Positions 56,199 through 64,000 of a stretch of DNA of 64,000 bases are shown here, one piece after another. The notes beneath the pieces were generated by a model, which had not been told where the DNA came from, ran no database searches, and worked only from the letters and a program-made list of their open reading frames with translations. Made by a program: the position numbers and the translations under genes. Source of the DNA: Streptomyces sp. 378 (GTDB lineage: Bacteria; Actinomycetota; Actinomycetes; Streptomycetales; Streptomycetaceae); assembly GCF_030124145.1 (NCBI RefSeq), contig NZ_JASKMS010000012.1:1-64000 (forward strand). Reading direction: 5' to 3'. Numbering within the stretch: position 1 is the stretch's first letter; each line of letters opens with the position of its first letter.

Positions 56199-58073
56199 CT
56201 ACCGCTCGCGAGAGCCGTCGTACATCTCCTCGATCAGATGCTTGTACTCCCGCTCCACCACCGGCCGCTTCAGCTTCAGGCTCGGCGTGATCTCACCGTG
56301 CTCCACGTCGAGGTCCCGGGGCAGGAGCCGGAACTTCTTGATGGTCTGCCACCGCTGAAGCCCCTCGTTGAGCTGCTTCACATACCCGTCGACCATCTCG
56401 ACGGTCACCGGCGCGGCGACGATCTCCGCGTACGACTTCCCCGCGAGCCCGTTTTCCTTGGCCCACTCGGTGATCGAGAGCTCGTCCAGCGCGATGAGCG
56501 CCGTGCAGTAGTTCCGGTCGGCCCCGTGCACCAGGATGTTGGACACGTACGGGCACACCGCCTTGAACTGTCCCTCGACCTCCGCCGGGGCGATGTACTT
56601 GCCGCCCGAGGTCTTGATGAGGTCCTTCTTGCGGTCGGTGATCCGCAGGTACCCGTCGGGCGACAGCTCCCCGATGTCCCCGGTGTGGAACCAGCCGTCC
56701 GGCTCCAGCACCTCGGCGGTCTTCTCGGGCAGCTTGTGGTAGCCCTCCATGATGCCCGGGCCGCGCAGCAGGATCTCCCCGTCGTCGGCGATCCGCACCT
56801 CCGTGCCGGGCAGCGGCTTGCCGACGGTGCCGGTGCGGTAGGCCTCGCCCGGGTTCACGAAGGACGCCGCCGAGGACTCGGTCAGTCCGTAGCCCTCCAG
56901 GATGTGGATGCCGGCACCCGCGAAGAAGTAGCCGATCTCCGGCGACAGCGCGGCGGAACCGGAGACGCAGGCCCGCAGGTTCCCGCCGAAGGCGTCACGG
57001 ATCTTGGTGAACACCAGCGCGTCGGCCACCTTGTGCTTCGCGCCCAGCCCGAACGGCACGGACGCGGTCCCGGTCCGGCGGAAGTTGTCCTGGGAGACCT
57101 TGGCGTACTCGCGGGCCACCTCGGCCGCCCACTGGAAGATCTTGTACTTGGCGCCGCCGGCGGCGCGGGCCTTCGCGGCCACGCCGTTGTAGACCTTCTC
57201 GAAGATGCGCGGTACGGCCGCCATGTACGTCGGCTGCACCACCGGCAGGTTCTCGATGATCTTGTCGACCCGGCCGTCCACGGCGGTGACGTGCCCGACC
57301 TCGATCTGCCCGGAGGTGAGCACCTTGCCGAAGACGTGCGCGAGGGGCAGCCACAGGTACTGCACGTCCTCGGTGCTGACCAGCCCGGTCGCGGCGATCG
57401 CCTTCGCCATGTACGACCAGTTGTCGTGCGGCAGGCGCACACCCTTGGGGCGGCCCGTGGTGCCGGAGGTGTAGATGAGCGTGGCCAGCTGGTCCTTGGT
57501 GAGCGCGCCGACCCGGTCCTTGACCAGGTCCGGGTCCTTCTCCAGCCGGGCCGCGCCGCGCTTCTCCAGCTCGTCCAGGGTGAGGATCCAGTCGGCGGTC
57601 TCGACACCGGCCGGGTCCACGACCACGACATGCGTCAGCTCGGGCAGCTCGGCGCGCTTCTCCTTCGCCTTGGCCAGTTGCTCGGCGTTCTCCGCGATCA
57701 GCACCCGGCTCTCGGAGTCCGACAGGATGTACGCGGACTCGTCGGCGTTGGTCTGCGGGTACACCGTGGTCGTGGCGGCGCCGGCGCACATGATGCCGAG
57801 GTCGGCCAGGATCCACTCGATCCGGGTGCTGGAGGCGAGGGCGACGCGCTGCTCGGGCTGCACGCCGAGCTCGATGAGCCCCGCCGCGATGGCGTAGACC
57901 CGCACGGCGGCCTGCCCCCAGCTCAGCGATTTCCACTCGTCGGGCCCCTGGCCCGCCGGTGACGGGACCGGATACCGATAGGCCTCGGCGTCCGGCGTGG
58001 CCGCCACGCGCTCCAGGAAGAGGCCCGCCACGGAGGGCGGACGGTTCTCGATCAGGGTCTGTGTGTCGCTCAC
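56199..58073 (-). CDS. Long-chain acyl-CoA synthetase (AMP-forming)
   Basis: A 624-residue AMP-binding enzyme of the FadD15/long-chain acyl-CoA ligase type; it activates fatty acids to acyl-CoA via an acyl-AMP. The ATP motif is LIYTSGTTGRPKGVRLPHDN, a later signature is GYGLTESSAASFVNPG, followed by GKPLPGTEVRIADDGEILLR, and the hinge-containing DGWFHTGDIGELSPDGYLRI with RKKDLIKTSGGKYI. The C-terminal Lys region is EITPSLKLKRPVVE. GTG 58073 (VSDTQTLIEN) is preferred, with GGAGG 6 bases upstream. An operator-like palindrome lies about 100 bases upstream. Confidence 0.93.
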   Translation of the reverse strand: MSDTQTLIENRPPSVAGLFLERVAATPDAEAYRYPVPSPAGQGPDEWKSLSWGQAAVRVYAIAAGLIELGVQPEQRVALASSTRIEWILADLGIMCAGAATTTVYPQTNADESAYILSDSESRVLIAENAEQLAKAKEKRAELPELTHVVVVDPAGVETADWILTLDELEKRGAARLEKDPDLVKDRVGALTKDQLATLIYTSGTTGRPKGVRLPHDNWSYMAKAIAATGLVSTEDVQYLWLPLAHVFGKVLTSGQIEVGHVTAVDGRVDKIIENLPVVQPTYMAAVPRIFEKVYNGVAAKARAAGGAKYKIFQWAAEVAREYAKVSQDNFRRTGTASVPFGLGAKHKVADALVFTKIRDAFGGNLRACVSGSAALSPEIGYFFAGAGIHILEGYGLTESSAASFVNPGEAYRTGTVGKPLPGTEVRIADDGEILLRGPGIMEGYHKLPEKTAEVLEPDGWFHTGDIGELSPDGYLRITDRKKDLIKTSGGKYIAPAEVEGQFKAVCPYVSNILVHGADRNYCTALIALDELSITEWAKENGLAGKSYAEIVAAPVTVEMVDGYVKQLNEGLQRWQTIKKFRLLPRDLDVEHGEITPSLKLKRPVVEREYKHLIEEMYDGSRER

Positions 58074-58166
58074 GACATCCTCCGGGGCCCGCGACGGTGC
58101 GGCTGGCTCAGGTGCGGCTGGTGGGCACTCACGAGGCGTCACGTGGTGCGGTGCGCACCCCGTTGT

Positions 58167-58186
58167 TTAACTCGCGAGTAACTATC
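58167..58186 (-). promoter_or_regulatory. Candidate TetR-type operator upstream of the acyl-CoA synthetase gene
   Basis: ACTCGCGAGT (58170-58179) is a perfect 10-bp palindrome flanked by A/T (GTTACTCGCGAGTTAA on the minus strand). A -10-like GATAGT lies next to it at 58186-58181. The palindrome size and A/T flanks suit a TetR-family repressor of fatty-acid genes. The regulator is not in the window. The remaining 58074-58346 gap shows no gene. Confidence 0.5.
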
Positions 58187-58346
58187 GAGCAGGGATCAGA
58201 GTAAAGGGCGACCGGCCCCGGCGTAAGGGTCCGCGGCCTGTCACTTCGTACAGAGAGCTACCCCATGGACGCGCGAGGGCCCGCCGCACTTCGCACGGCG
58301 AGCCCCTGTTCAACCCGGATTGCGGTGTAACCCACGGTATCCGCGA

Positions 58347-60215
58347 CTACTTCTTGCCCTTGCCCGACCCCGCGCTGTCATCACTCGACAGGACGGCGAT
58401 GAAGGCCTCCTGCGGAACCTCTACGGAACCGACCATCTTCATCCGCTTCTTGCCCTCCTTCTGCTTCTCCAGCAGCTTCCGCTTACGGGAGATGTCACCG
58501 CCGTAGCACTTGGCGAGGACGTCCTTGCGGATGGCACGGATGGTTTCGCGGGCGATGACCCGGGAGCCGATGGCCGCCTGGACCGGCACCTCGAAGGCCT
58601 GCCGCGGGATGAGCTCCTTGAGCTTGGCGACGAGCCGCACGCCGTACGCGTACGCCTGGTCCTTGTGGGTGATCGCCGAGAAGGCGTCGACCTTGTCGCC
58701 GTGCAGCAGGATGTCGACCTTGACCAGGCTGGAGGTCTGCTCGCCGGTGGGCTCGTAGTCGAGCGAGGCGTAGCCGCGGGTCTTGGACTTCAGCTGGTCG
58801 AAGAAGTCGAAGACGATCTCGGCGAGCGGGAGGGTGTAGCGGATCTCGACCCGGTCCTCGGAGAGGTAGTCCATGCCGAGCAGGACACCACGCCGGGTCT
58901 GGCACAGCTCCATGATCGAGCCGATGAACTCGCTGGGCGCCAGGATGGTGGCCCGCACGACCGGCTCGTAGACCTCCGAGATCTTGCCCTCGGGGAACTC
59001 GCTGGGGTTGGTGACGGTGTGCTCGCCGCCGTCCTCCATCAGGACGCGGTAGACCACGTTCGGCGCGGTGGCGATCAGGTCGAGGCCGAACTCGCGCTCC
59101 AGCCGCTCGCGGATCACGTCCAGGTGCAGGAGCCCGAGGAAACCGACGCGGAAACCGAAGCCGAGGGCCGCGGAGGTCTCCGGCTCGTACACCAGCGCGG
59201 CGTCGTTGAGCTGGAGCTTGTCCAGGGCCTCGCGCAGCTCCGGGTAGTCGGAGCCGTCCAGCGGATACAGGCCCGAGAAGACCATGGGCTTGGGGTCCTT
59301 GTAGCCGCCGAGCGCCTCCTCGGCCCCCTTGGACTGGCTGGTGACGGTGTCACCGACCTTGGACTGGCGCACGTCCTTCACACCGGTGATGAGGTAACCC
59401 ACCTCGCCGACGCCGAGCCCGTCCGCGGCGAGCATCTCGGGCGAGTTCGTCCCGATCTCCAGCAGCTCGTGGGTGGCGTTGGTGGACATCATCCGGATGC
59501 GCTCGCGCCTGTTGAGCTGCCCGTCGATGACGCGGACGTACGTCACGACACCGCGGTAGGAGTCGTAGACCGAGTCGAAGATCATGGCGCGGGCGGGGGC
59601 GTCCTTGACGCCGACCGGGGCCGGGACCTCGGCGACGACCTTGTCGAGCAGCGCCTCGACGCCCAGACCGGTCTTGGCGGAGACCTTCAGCACGTCGTCG
59701 GGGTCGCAGCCGATGAGGTTGGCGAGCTCCTCGGAGAACTTCTCCGGCTGGGCGGCCGGCAGGTCGATCTTGTTCAGCACAGGGATGATCTTGAGGTCGT
59801 TCTCCATCGCCAGGTACAGGTTGGCGAGGGTCTGGGCCTCGATGCCCTGGGCCGCGTCGACGAGGAGCACGGTGCCCTCGCAGGCCGCGAGCGACCGCGA
59901 GACCTCGTAGGTGAAGTCGACGTGCCCGGGAGTGTCGATCATGTTGAGGATGTGCGTGTTGCTCTTGTCATGGGTCGGAGCCCAGGGCAGACGCACCGCC
60001 TGTGACTTGATCGTGATGCCGCGCTCGCGCTCGATGTCCATGCGGTCGAGGTACTGGGCGCGCATCTGCCGGTGCTCGACCACTCCGGTCAGCTGGAGCA
60101 TCCGGTCGGCGAGCGTGGACTTGCCGTGGTCGATGTGCGCGATGATGCAGAAGTTGCGGATCAGAGCCGGGTCGGTACGGCTCGGCTCGGGCACGTGGCT
60201 GGGGATCGCGGGCAC
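58347..60215 (-). CDS. lepA: Elongation factor 4 (LepA)
   Basis: A 622-residue ribosome-binding GTPase that can back-translocate or remodel stalled ribosomes. The G domain has [20 protein letters not shown] (G1), [12 protein letters not shown] (G2), [13 protein letters not shown] (G3) and NKIDLPAAQ (G4). Domains II and III follow, then the LepA-specific C-terminal domain with [20 protein letters not shown] and [20 protein letters not shown]. The GTG at 60215 ([20 protein letters not shown]) gives the length known for Streptomyces LepA; earlier ATGs give a non-homologous extension. It is divergent from rpsT. Confidence 0.96.
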   Translation of the reverse strand: MPAIPSHVPEPSRTDPALIRNFCIIAHIDHGKSTLADRMLQLTGVVEHRQMRAQYLDRMDIERERGITIKSQAVRLPWAPTHDKSNTHILNMIDTPGHVDFTYEVSRSLAACEGTVLLVDAAQGIEAQTLANLYLAMENDLKIIPVLNKIDLPAAQPEKFSEELANLIGCDPDDVLKVSAKTGLGVEALLDKVVAEVPAPVGVKDAPARAMIFDSVYDSYRGVVTYVRVIDGQLNRRERIRMMSTNATHELLEIGTNSPEMLAADGLGVGEVGYLITGVKDVRQSKVGDTVTSQSKGAEEALGGYKDPKPMVFSGLYPLDGSDYPELREALDKLQLNDAALVYEPETSAALGFGFRVGFLGLLHLDVIRERLEREFGLDLIATAPNVVYRVLMEDGGEHTVTNPSEFPEGKISEVYEPVVRATILAPSEFIGSIMELCQTRRGVLLGMDYLSEDRVEIRYTLPLAEIVFDFFDQLKSKTRGYASLDYEPTGEQTSSLVKVDILLHGDKVDAFSAITHKDQAYAYGVRLVAKLKELIPRQAFEVPVQAAIGSRVIARETIRAIRKDVLAKCYGGDISRKRKLLEKQKEGKKRMKMVGSVEVPQEAFIAVLSSDDSAGSGKGKK

Positions 60216-60313
60216 GCAGGGTCCTGATTCTTGAGGCGTCCGCAGTGTCTGCGGTCTCGGGTCGGATCGATACGTAGCCTCCATCGTCCCACGGGTGGCG
60301 ACCACGGACGGGT

Positions 60314-60343
60314 TTGGGCCGTGGATGGGGCCACTGGTAGCCT
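60314..60343 (+). promoter_or_regulatory. Candidate rpsT promoter
   Basis: TTGGGC (60314-60319) and TAGCCT (60338-60343), 18 bases apart, lie 114 bases upstream of the rpsT start codon, leaving a leader of about 105 bases. The leader could hold S20 feedback sites, but no structure stands out. Confidence 0.4.
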
Positions 60344-60456
60344 GGGTGGCTGTGCCTCATGCCCTCTCGCACGAGGCACGACCTCAAGAAATCACCCGGT
60401 GCGGTCGTCGTGCGGTATCCGTGCGGTCTCGTGCCAGAACCTGAGAAGGCTCATTC

Positions 60457-60723
60457 GTGGCGAACATCAAGTCCCAGATCAAGCGGATCAAGACCAACGA
60501 GAAGGCGCGGCTGCGCAACAAGGCCGTCAAGTCCTCCCTGAAGACCGCGATCCGCAAGGCCCGTGAGGCTGCTGCCGCGGGTGACGTCGAGAAGGCCACC
60601 GAGTACCAGCGCGTCGCCGCGCGTCAGCTCGACAAGGCCGTCTCCAAGGGCGTCATCCACAAGAACCAGGCCGCCAACAAGAAGTCGGCGCTGGCTTCGA
60701 AGGTCGACGCGCTCAAGGGCTGA
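60457..60723 (+). CDS. rpsT: 30S ribosomal protein S20
   Basis: An 88-residue basic helical ribosomal protein that binds 16S rRNA early in 30S assembly. It starts [20 protein letters not shown] from GTG 60457, with GAGAAGG 6-7 bases upstream, and continues [20 protein letters not shown] and [20 protein letters not shown], all typical. Codon use is strongly biased to translationally preferred codons (AAG, GTC, CGC). It is monocistronic and followed by two hairpins. Confidence 0.97.
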   Translation: MANIKSQIKRIKTNEKARLRNKAVKSSLKTAIRKAREAAAAGDVEKATEYQRVAARQLDKAVSKGVIHKNQAANKKSALASKVDALKG

Positions 60724-60789
60724 CATCTGATGTGACGCCGGAGGGAATCGAGCGGGCCCTCTCTCATCCGCTCCCGTCCGGCACCCCTC

Positions 60790-60831
60790 GGATCCGCGCG
60801 CGGCCTGCGTTCGCCACGCGGGCGCGGATCC
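60790..60831 (+). terminator. Stem-loop downstream of rpsT
   Basis: GGATCCGCGC (60790-60799) and GCGCGGATCC (60822-60831) form a perfect 10-bp stem with a 22-nt loop that can itself fold. It lies 66 bases after the rpsT stop and is a likely terminator. Confidence 0.55.
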
Positions 60832-60845
60832 AGCAGCTTGAATCG

Positions 60846-60891
60846 AAGGCCGGGTGCCCTCCTGTTCCCCATGGGACGGCAACCCGGCCTT
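60846..60891 (-). terminator. Stem-loop between rpsT and the NTF2-like gene
   Basis: AAGGCCGGGT (60846-60855) and ACCCGGCCTT (60882-60891) form a perfect 10-bp stem with A/T at its ends. It lies 8 bases after the stop of the minus-strand NTF2-like gene and is probably its terminator, working in both directions. Confidence 0.6.
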
Positions 60892-60899
60892 CGGCCTGT

Positions 60900-61295
60900 T
60901 CAGGACCAGAACTCGTTGCTCCTGTCGATGTCCTCGACGCATTCGTCGAGGTCGGTGACCTTGTCGTCGACGATCCGGAAGATGATGCAGCCGGTGTCGT
61001 CGAGGCGCTTGCCGTTGCGCTCGGCCGTGAAGCGGTTCACACCGACCGCGTGACCGCGGCCGTCGACACAGATACTGATGAGGTCGGCGCGCATCGTCCC
61101 GTTCGTCTCCGCGCCGAGCCGCTCGTACATCTCGATGATCGAGTCCACTCCCTTGAAGTCGCCCGACAACGGGTGATCTCCCGGCACGTGGTGTGAGGCG
61201 TCCGAGGCCATCAGTCCGCGCAGGGTGTCCATGTCCCCGCGCGAGAAGGCCTCGAATCCCTTGCGGACCAGTGCTGCGTGCGGGTGTTCAGCCAT
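60900..61295 (-). CDS. SnoaL/NTF2-like fold protein
   Basis: A 131-residue protein of the SnoaL-like/ketosteroid isomerase (NTF2) fold. It starts MAEHPHAALVRKGFEAFSRG and has DMDTLRGLMASDASHHVPGD, DSIIEMYERLGAETNG, and the beta-sheet RADLISICVDGRGHAVGVNR and CIIFRIVDDKVTDLDECVED. Such proteins often act as cyclases, isomerases or stress proteins; no function is assigned. An upstream GTG could extend it by four codons. It stands alone. Confidence 0.83.
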   Translation of the reverse strand: MAEHPHAALVRKGFEAFSRGDMDTLRGLMASDASHHVPGDHPLSGDFKGVDSIIEMYERLGAETNGTMRADLISICVDGRGHAVGVNRFTAERNGKRLDDTGCIIFRIVDDKVTDLDECVEDIDRSNEFWS

Positions 61296-61489
61296 GACCC
61301 TCGCCACCTTTCCGTCACTTGGCGACGTACGGCTGATACACCCGATTCTCCTCTTCTGCAGGAGGAGGGCGACTCGATCACGGCACAGGGGAGACATGGA
61401 CGTGGAAGGCACGAGCGCACCAGTCCTGGTCCGCGCGGCGACCGGGCTCCCCGCCCGGGACCCGGAGCGGGCACGGCGCTTCCTCCTCC

Positions 61490-61657
61490 GAGAAACGCGG
61501 TCCGGATCCCGTCGACGAACCCCCGGCGGGCTGCCCTACCGGTGCGGCGGCGCGAAGTTCGCCCTCTTCCGACGAGAAGCACGGTCCGGATCCCGTCGAC
61601 GAACCCCCGGCGGGCTGCCCTACCGGTGCGGCGGCGCGGAGTTCGTCCTCTTCCGGT
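61490..61657. repeat. 84-bp tandem duplication
   Basis: Two units (61490-61573 and 61574-61657) differ at only a few bases near their ends; the centre, including CGGATCCCGTCGACGAACCC, is identical. In one minus-strand frame each unit encodes ELRAAAPVGQPAGGSSTGSG, with 84 being 28 codons, but no start codon opens that frame and a TGA precedes it. The duplication lies in the 402-base gap 61296-61697 between holA and the NTF2-like gene, where no intact gene is seen. Confidence 0.85.
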
Positions 61658-61697
61658 CGACGAGGGCCTCATCCGGCACCTTCACCCAGATGGCGGG

Positions 61698-62687
61698 TCA
61701 GCCCCGGCCCCTGGAGCGGGCCGCCCGGGCGATGGTGACCACCGCCTTCTCCAGGGCGTACTCGGGGTCGTCGCCGCCGCCCTTCACCCCGGCGTCCGCC
61801 TCGGCCACGGCCCGCAACGCGACCGACACCCCGTCCGGGGTCCAGCCCCGCATCTGCTGCCGCACGCGGTCGATCTTCCAGGGCGGCATCCCCAGCTCCC
61901 GCGCGAGATCGGCCGGCCGGCCGCCGCGCGCGGACGACAGCTTCCCGATCGCCCGGACGCCCTGCGCGAGAGCGCTCGTGATCATCACCGGCGCCACCCC
62001 GGTCGCCAGGGACCAGCGCAACGCCTCCAGGGCCTCAGCGGCCCGCCCCTCGACCGCCCGGTCGGCGACCGTGAAGCTCGACGCCTCGGCCCGTCCGGTG
62101 TAGTACCGCCCGACGACCGCCTCGTCGATCGTCCCCTCGACGTCGGCGACCAGCTGGGACACCGCGGAGGCCAGCTCCCGCAGATCGCTGCCGATCGCGT
62201 CGACGAGTGCCTGGCAAGCCTCCGGCGTGGCGGATCTCCCCGTCACCCTGAACTCGCCCCGCACGAACGCCAGCCGGTCCGCCGGCTTCGTCATCTTCGG
62301 GCAGGCCACCTCACGCGCCCCCGCCTTGCGCGCCGCGTCGAGCAGCCCTTTGCCCTTGGCCCCGCCGGCGTGCAGCAGCACCAGGGTGATCTCCTCGGCG
62401 GGGGACCCGAGATACGCCTTCACGTCCTTGATCGTGTCGGCCGACAGATCCTGCGCGTTGCGTACGACCACGACCTTGCGCTCCGCGAAGAGCGACGGGC
62501 TCGTCAGCTCGGCGAGCGTGCCGGGCTGCAGCTGGTCCGGGGTCAGGTCCCGCACGTCCGTGTCGGCGTCGGCGGCCTTCGCCGCGGCCACCACCTCCCG
62601 CACGGCACGGTCGAGGAGCAGGTCTTCCTGGCCCACGGCGAGCGTCAGCGGGGCGAGGGGGTCGTCGTTCGCAGTCTTCCTGGCCAT
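61698..62687 (-). CDS. holA: DNA polymerase III delta subunit
   Basis: A 329-residue clamp-loader subunit that opens the sliding clamp during DNA replication. Typical features are TLAVGQEDLLLDRAVREVVA at the N-terminus, the clamp-contact region LAELTSPSLFAERKVVVVRN, the AAA+-like middle, and SALAQGVRAIGKLSSARGGR plus LARELGMPPWKIDRVRQQMR in the C-terminal collar domain. ATG 62687 is chosen. The neighbourhood of lepA, rpsT and holA is usual in Streptomyces. Confidence 0.94.
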   Translation of the reverse strand: MARKTANDDPLAPLTLAVGQEDLLLDRAVREVVAAAKAADADTDVRDLTPDQLQPGTLAELTSPSLFAERKVVVVRNAQDLSADTIKDVKAYLGSPAEEITLVLLHAGGAKGKGLLDAARKAGAREVACPKMTKPADRLAFVRGEFRVTGRSATPEACQALVDAIGSDLRELASAVSQLVADVEGTIDEAVVGRYYTGRAEASSFTVADRAVEGRAAEALEALRWSLATGVAPVMITSALAQGVRAIGKLSSARGGRPADLARELGMPPWKIDRVRQQMRGWTPDGVSVALRAVAEADAGVKGGGDDPEYALEKAVVTIARAARSRGRG

Positions 62688-62763
62688 CGCGACAAGCATC
62701 CCACGCGCCACTGACATCGGGCCCCGGCGGACCGGGAGGCGCCCCCGCGCACGACCCGGGCGC

Positions 62764-63018
62764 CTACGGTTCCTCCCGCCAGCCCTCCCACTGGCCGGCC
62801 AGCCGGTCCAGCTCCCCGGGATCCAGGCGTCCGTCCTCGTCCCGCAGGACGACCAGCCACTGCGCGTCCTCGGCGTCGTCCTCACCGGCCAGCGCGTCCC
62901 GCACCAGCTGCGGCTCCTCGACGACCCCGAGCCTCTCCCGCAGCGCGTCCACCACCTCTTCCGCGGCATCACGGTCGGGCAGTACCAGCACATGTCGCAC
63001 GTCACTCACGCCGGACAT
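62764..63018 (-). CDS. Small acidic hypothetical protein
   Basis: An 84-residue acidic protein starting MSGVSDVRHVLVLPDRDAAE with EEVVDALRERLGVVEEPQLV and DAQWLVVLRDEDGRLDPGEL, ending LAGQWEGWREEP. A beta-alpha-beta pattern is likely, like a small ferredoxin-like domain. I do not recognise the family. It lies between YceI and holA on the same strand with spacing of 29 and 76 bases, and may be cotranscribed with either. Confidence 0.75.
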   Translation of the reverse strand: MSGVSDVRHVLVLPDRDAAEEVVDALRERLGVVEEPQLVRDALAGEDDAEDAQWLVVLRDEDGRLDPGELDRLAGQWEGWREEP

Positions 63019-63047
63019 TGTCCGACACCGCGCGGCGGCCCGGCCGC

Positions 63048-63932
63048 TCAGGCCTTGCGCACGACCTGCACATCGAGTTCGACCCCGATGCTCGGCCCCA
63101 CCACCGCGATGCCCCGCGCCAGCATCGTCTGCCAGCTCATGGTGAAGTCGTCCCGGTGCAGCTCGGTCGTGGCCCGGCAGGCCGCCCGCACCTCGCCCTC
63201 CATGCCGTTGCCCAGCCCGAGGTACTCCGTGTCCAGCGTGACCGTCCGCGTCACGCCGTGCAGCGACAGCGCCCCGGTCACAGCCCACCGGTTCCCGCCC
63301 TTGTGCACGAACCGCTCGCTGTAGAACTCCAGGGTCGGGAACCTCTCGACGTCCAGGAAGTCCGCCGACCGGAGATGGTCGTCGCGCATCCTCATGTTGG
63401 TGTCGATGGACGCCGCGTCGATCACCACGTGCATCGCCGACCGCTCCATCGGATCGGCGACCCGTATGACGCCCGCGAACGACGTGAACCGCCCGTGGAT
63501 CCGGGCCAGTCCGATGTGCCGCGCGGTGAAGCCCACCGAGGAGTGCGCGGGCTCGATCTCCCAGTCACCGGCATCGGGCAGCTCCGGCGGCCGGGCCAGG
63601 TGCAGCGTCACGTCCCCGAGCGACGCCAGGGCGTTCTCCGCGACCTGCGTGGTCGCCCGGTACGGCGTGTACCCCTCCGCCGACACCGCGAGCCGGTACT
63701 CCCCCGCGGGTAGCGTCGTCATGAACGACCCGTACGGATCCGCTCCCCCGCTGACCACCGGCCGCCCCACGGCGTCCGTGACCGCGAACTCGGCGTGGGT
63801 GACCGGCTCGTTGACCGGATCCAGCACCCGGCAGGCCAGCACCCCGGCGCTCGGCGGTGTCGGCACCCCCGCCAGGGGGCTCGTCCGTTGCACCCGGTCG
63901 GTGCGGCTTCCCCGCCAGCGGCCGATCATCAC
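63048..63932 (-). CDS. YceI-family protein with carboxypeptidase-regulatory-like domain
   Basis: A 294-residue protein with two domains. Residues about 30-120 form a carboxypeptidase regulatory-like beta sandwich (LACRVLDPVNEPVTHAEFAV ... GGADPYGSFMTTLPAGEYRL ... AVSAEGYTPYRATTQV). Residues about 125-294 are a YceI lipocalin-like barrel: DWEIEPAHSSVGFTARHIGL, FTSFAGVIRVADP, MRDDHLRSADFLDVERFPTL, WAVTGALSLHGVTRTVTLD. YceI proteins bind isoprenoid-like lipids. No signal peptide is seen, so it acts inside the cell. Two in-frame ATGs open it; AGGGAG lies just upstream. A tandem direct repeat precedes the gene. Confidence 0.88.
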   Translation of the reverse strand: MMIGRWRGSRTDRVQRTSPLAGVPTPPSAGVLACRVLDPVNEPVTHAEFAVTDAVGRPVVSGGADPYGSFMTTLPAGEYRLAVSAEGYTPYRATTQVAENALASLGDVTLHLARPPELPDAGDWEIEPAHSSVGFTARHIGLARIHGRFTSFAGVIRVADPMERSAMHVVIDAASIDTNMRMRDDHLRSADFLDVERFPTLEFYSERFVHKGGNRWAVTGALSLHGVTRTVTLDTEYLGLGNGMEGEVRAACRATTELHRDDFTMSWQTMLARGIAVVGPSIGVELDVQVVRKA

Positions 63933-63958
63933 GACTCCCTGAATGACTCGAAAATCGC

Positions 63959-63978
63959 CTGTTGATCACTGTTGATCA
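63959..63978 (-). promoter_or_regulatory. Tandem 10-bp direct repeat upstream of the YceI gene
   Basis: CTGTTGATCA occurs twice head to tail (63959-63968 and 63969-63978), each holding a TGATCA palindrome, 27-46 bases before the YceI start codon. The 10-bp period matches one helical turn, so two protein molecules could bind on the same face of DNA. The repeat is A/T-rich relative to its surroundings. Confidence 0.55.
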
Positions 63979-64000
63979 CACGGTGCGAAGACGCATTCGA

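Overview
The window is high-GC actinobacterial chromosome, almost certainly Streptomyces. Third codon positions are nearly all G or C, GTG starts and ATGA overlaps are common, several genes look leaderless, and the set of conserved proteins fits the genus. From memory only (no search run), the order glyS, znuACB, zur, uppS, recO ... leuA ... era ... tricorn protease ... dnaJ2-hrcA ... lepA, rpsT, holA resembles the core region of S. coelicolor around SCO2504-SCO2567. No phage, plasmid, CRISPR, tRNA, rRNA or secondary-metabolite cluster is visible.

Layout. 1-8.3 kb: LysE exporter, glyS, the divergent znuA-znuC-znuB-zur zinc locus with a Zur-like box on the znuA start, uppS, recO and a coupled pair of small genes. 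8.5-18.2 kb: acetyltransferase, secreted peptidase, small phosphatase, and a five-gene peptide-type ABC transporter operon that contains a permease-ATPase fusion and ends in a DapA-family lyase. 18.2-25.4 kb: wrecked sensor kinase, TerB-like protein, leuA with a leucine-rich leader peptide, a protealysin-type metallopeptidase beside an emfourin-like inhibitor gene, a GH1 beta-glucosidase and era. 25.4-33.2 kb: an amtB remnant joined to an intact PII gene, then a minus-strand series of housekeeping genes (deaminase-like, MmcQ, CBS membrane protein, ybeY, phoH), a sugar kinase and a glucarate dehydratase-like enzyme. 33.7-49.1 kb: MFS transporter, adenosine deaminase, ribonuclease Z, HIT protein, tricorn protease, rsmE, nitronate monooxygenase, dnaJ2-hrcA with a perfect CIRCE, a metallo-beta-lactamase-fold protein, a DUF3097-type protein and hemW. 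49.2-56.2 kb: a signalling cluster with a SpoIIE-type phosphatase divergent from a giant cytosolic poly-HAMP hybrid kinase and a frameshifted response regulator. 56.2-64 kb: acyl-CoA synthetase, lepA, rpsT, NTF2-like protein, holA and a YceI protein.

Functional themes are zinc homeostasis, stress response (HrcA/CIRCE/DnaJ), translation and ribosome maintenance, peptide turnover (four unrelated peptidases), and signal transduction. The region also records decay and repeat expansion: several gene remnants or frameshifts, a 46-nt element shared in inverted orientation between 24-69 and 35039-35084, a tandem triplication of the dnaJ2 3' end, 41-bp and 84-bp tandem duplications, and short dispersed GC-rich repeats, one of which lies inside the kinase gene. 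The items most worth checking are the poly-HAMP kinase cluster, the protealysin/emfourin pair, the amtB remnant with PII, the leuA leader, and the repeat family placed directly after stop codons.
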